Below are positions 38,206-39,438 of a stretch of DNA of 39,438 nucleotides, one piece after another. The position numbers and the translations under genes are program-made. The stretch comes from Streptomyces afghaniensis 772 (GTDB lineage: Bacteria > Actinomycetota > Actinomycetes > Streptomycetales > Streptomycetaceae). The first letter of the stretch is position 1. Every line of letters begins with the position of its first letter. The stretch lies in assembly GCA_000415505.1 (NCBI GenBank), contig KE354335.1, forward strand, positions 1 to 39,438. Reading direction: 5' to 3'. The notes beneath the pieces were generated by a model that ran no database searches, had not been told where the DNA came from, and saw nothing but the letters and a program-made list of their open reading frames with translations.

Positions 38206-39438
38206 ATGAGACGACTTCTCGGCACCCTCGCCGCTGCCGCTCTGACCCTCACCGGACTGACCGCGACCTCCGCGACGCCCGCCGCCGCAGCGGACTCCGG
38301 TTCGTTCAACGTGCTGACGTACAACATCGCGGGCCTCCCCCTCGGGCTCGGCGACAGCGACCCCGAGACCAACACCCCGCTGATCGGGCAGCGGCTCGGG
38401 CCGTACGACATCGTGAACGTGCAGGAGGACTTCAACTACCACGCCTCGCTGTACGCCAACGACAAGCACCCGTACCGCACGGCGACCAGCGGTGGCGCGG
38501 CCTTCGGCGACGGGCTCAACACCCTGTCGGACCACCCCTTCGAGGACTTCCAGCGGGTGAAGTGGAAGGACTGCACCGGCACCAACTGCCTGACCCCCAA
38601 GGGATTTTCGCTGGCGCGACTGAGACTGGCGGAGGGCGCCTTCGTCGACCTGTACAACGTCCACACCAACGCCGACTCGACCGACGACGCGCTGGCCGCA
38701 CGCCGGGCCAACGTCGAGCAGCTCTCGGACTTCATCCAGGCGAACTCGGCGGGCAACGCGGTGATCGTCATGGGCGACACGAACACCCGGTACACCCGCA
38801 CCGGCGACAACATCCGCACCCTGCTGTCCGAGAACGGCCTGACGGACGCGTGGGTGAAGCTGGTGAAGGGCGGCACGCCCCCGGCCAGGGCAGTGACGCG
38901 CTGGTCTGCGACGCGGCGGCACCGGCGAACGACTGCGAGGTCGTGGACAAGGTCCTGTACCGGGGCAGCAAGCTGCTGACCCTCACCGCGACCCGCTACG
39001 CCAACGACTCGGAAAGCCTTCTCCGCTCCGACGGCAAGCACCTCTCCGACCACTTCCCGCACGCGGTCGACTTCTCCTACACGCTCAACTCGCCCTTCGC
39101 GCGAGCGACTTCATCGGCGGTCCGCACGGCACGGCCTTCAACGACGCGGACGACCTGCCGGCGAACCCGCCCCCCGCACCCTCACCCTGCGCGGTAGCAG
39201 CCGCCTGGACGCGGTGTCGTTGACCCCATGACGGCGGTACGGCCCTGACCCACGGCGGCACGGGCGGCACGCCGGCCTCGCTGACGCTGGCCCCGGGCGA
39301 GCACCTGACCTCGGTGAAGCTGACACAGGGCCAGAAGGACGGCCGCACCCGGATCTTCTCGGCGTCCTTCGCGACGGACCAAAGCCGCACCCTGCCGCCG
39401 GCACGGCCACGTCCGACGCGAAGACCTTCACGGCCCCC
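38206..39438 (+). CDS. Secreted EEP-family (sphingomyelinase-like) phosphodiesterase with C-terminal jacalin-like region; frameshifted, 3' truncated
   Basis: A signal peptide (MRRLLGTLAAAALTLTGL, cut after TPAAAA) precedes an endonuclease/exonuclease/phosphatase domain: NVLTYNIAGLPLG, DIVNVQEDFNYH (metal-binding Glu), VDLYNVHTNADS, VIVMGDTNTRYT and HLSDHFPHAVDFSY (catalytic His). A jacalin-like lectin region follows, with FIGGPHGTAFNDADD. Single-base shifts occur near 38884, 39099, 39175, 39221 and 39395; correcting them reads on to the window edge. It probably cleaves phospholipid or nucleic-acid phosphodiesters outside the cell. ATG 38206 has GGAGA about ten bases upstream. Confidence 0.82.

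Overview
The window is high-GC actinobacterial DNA (roughly 70% or more G+C by eye, strong third-position GC bias, GTG and TTG starts, GGAGG-type ribosome binding sites). Gene content points to Streptomyces: an alditol oxidase almost identical in layout to AldO of S. coelicolor, a DUF2637 membrane protein, a STAS-ANTAR protein, an HATPase of the anti-sigma type, and a sugar ABC transporter without its own ATPase. I see no rRNA, tRNA, CRISPR array, transposase or integrase; it reads as chromosomal DNA with many stand-alone regulators.

Layout. 1-6.4 kb: tail of a PucR/CdaR regulator, a TPR-like protein, a GntR/FCD regulator, an FhuF-like iron-sulfur protein behind a near-perfect iron box, a DUF2637 membrane protein and a serine-kinase-type ATPase. 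6.8-13.3 kb: a secreted protein, a divergent HTH-transmembrane protein, pyruvate oxidase, a PP2C-like protein and a DUF456 membrane protein. 13.3-19.7 kb (minus strand): Ogt, an Ada/AlkA-type glycosylase, an RsgA GTPase with a 22-codon upstream ORF, a sigma-like/zinc-finger/transmembrane/CBM2 fusion and a radical SAM enzyme with unusual cysteine spacing. 19.9-24.0 kb: a small membrane protein, a 2-hydroxyacid dehydrogenase divergent from aldO, a winged-helix regulator and a STAS-ANTAR protein. 24.1-31.7 kb: a galactoside-type operon (ROK regulator, lipoprotein, two permeases, GH2 beta-galactosidase) closed by a strong hairpin. 31.8-34.4 kb: a three-gene ABC-2 exporter. 34.3-39.4 kb: MFS transporter, nucleotidyltransferase-like protein, small membrane protein, ECF41/SigJ-like sigma factor and a secreted EEP-family phosphodiesterase with a C-terminal jacalin-like region that runs off the window.

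How the genes work together. The ROK-to-GH2 block is a complete import-and-hydrolyse unit for a beta-galactoside, with a motif shared by the regulator and binding-protein upstream regions. Ogt and the Ada/AlkA protein overlap by one base and form an alkylation-repair pair. The CBM2 fusion could link extracellular polysaccharide to a cytoplasmic sigma-like domain.

Caution on sequence quality. At least six genes (HTH-TM, PP2C, ROK, beta-galactosidase, sigma factor, phosphodiesterase) are broken by single-base shifts. Nearly all are explained by one lost G or C in a short G/C run, and the density is highest in the last 600 bases. The simplest reading is base-calling deletions rather than gene decay, so the broken genes are annotated here as whole genes with the shift positions noted.
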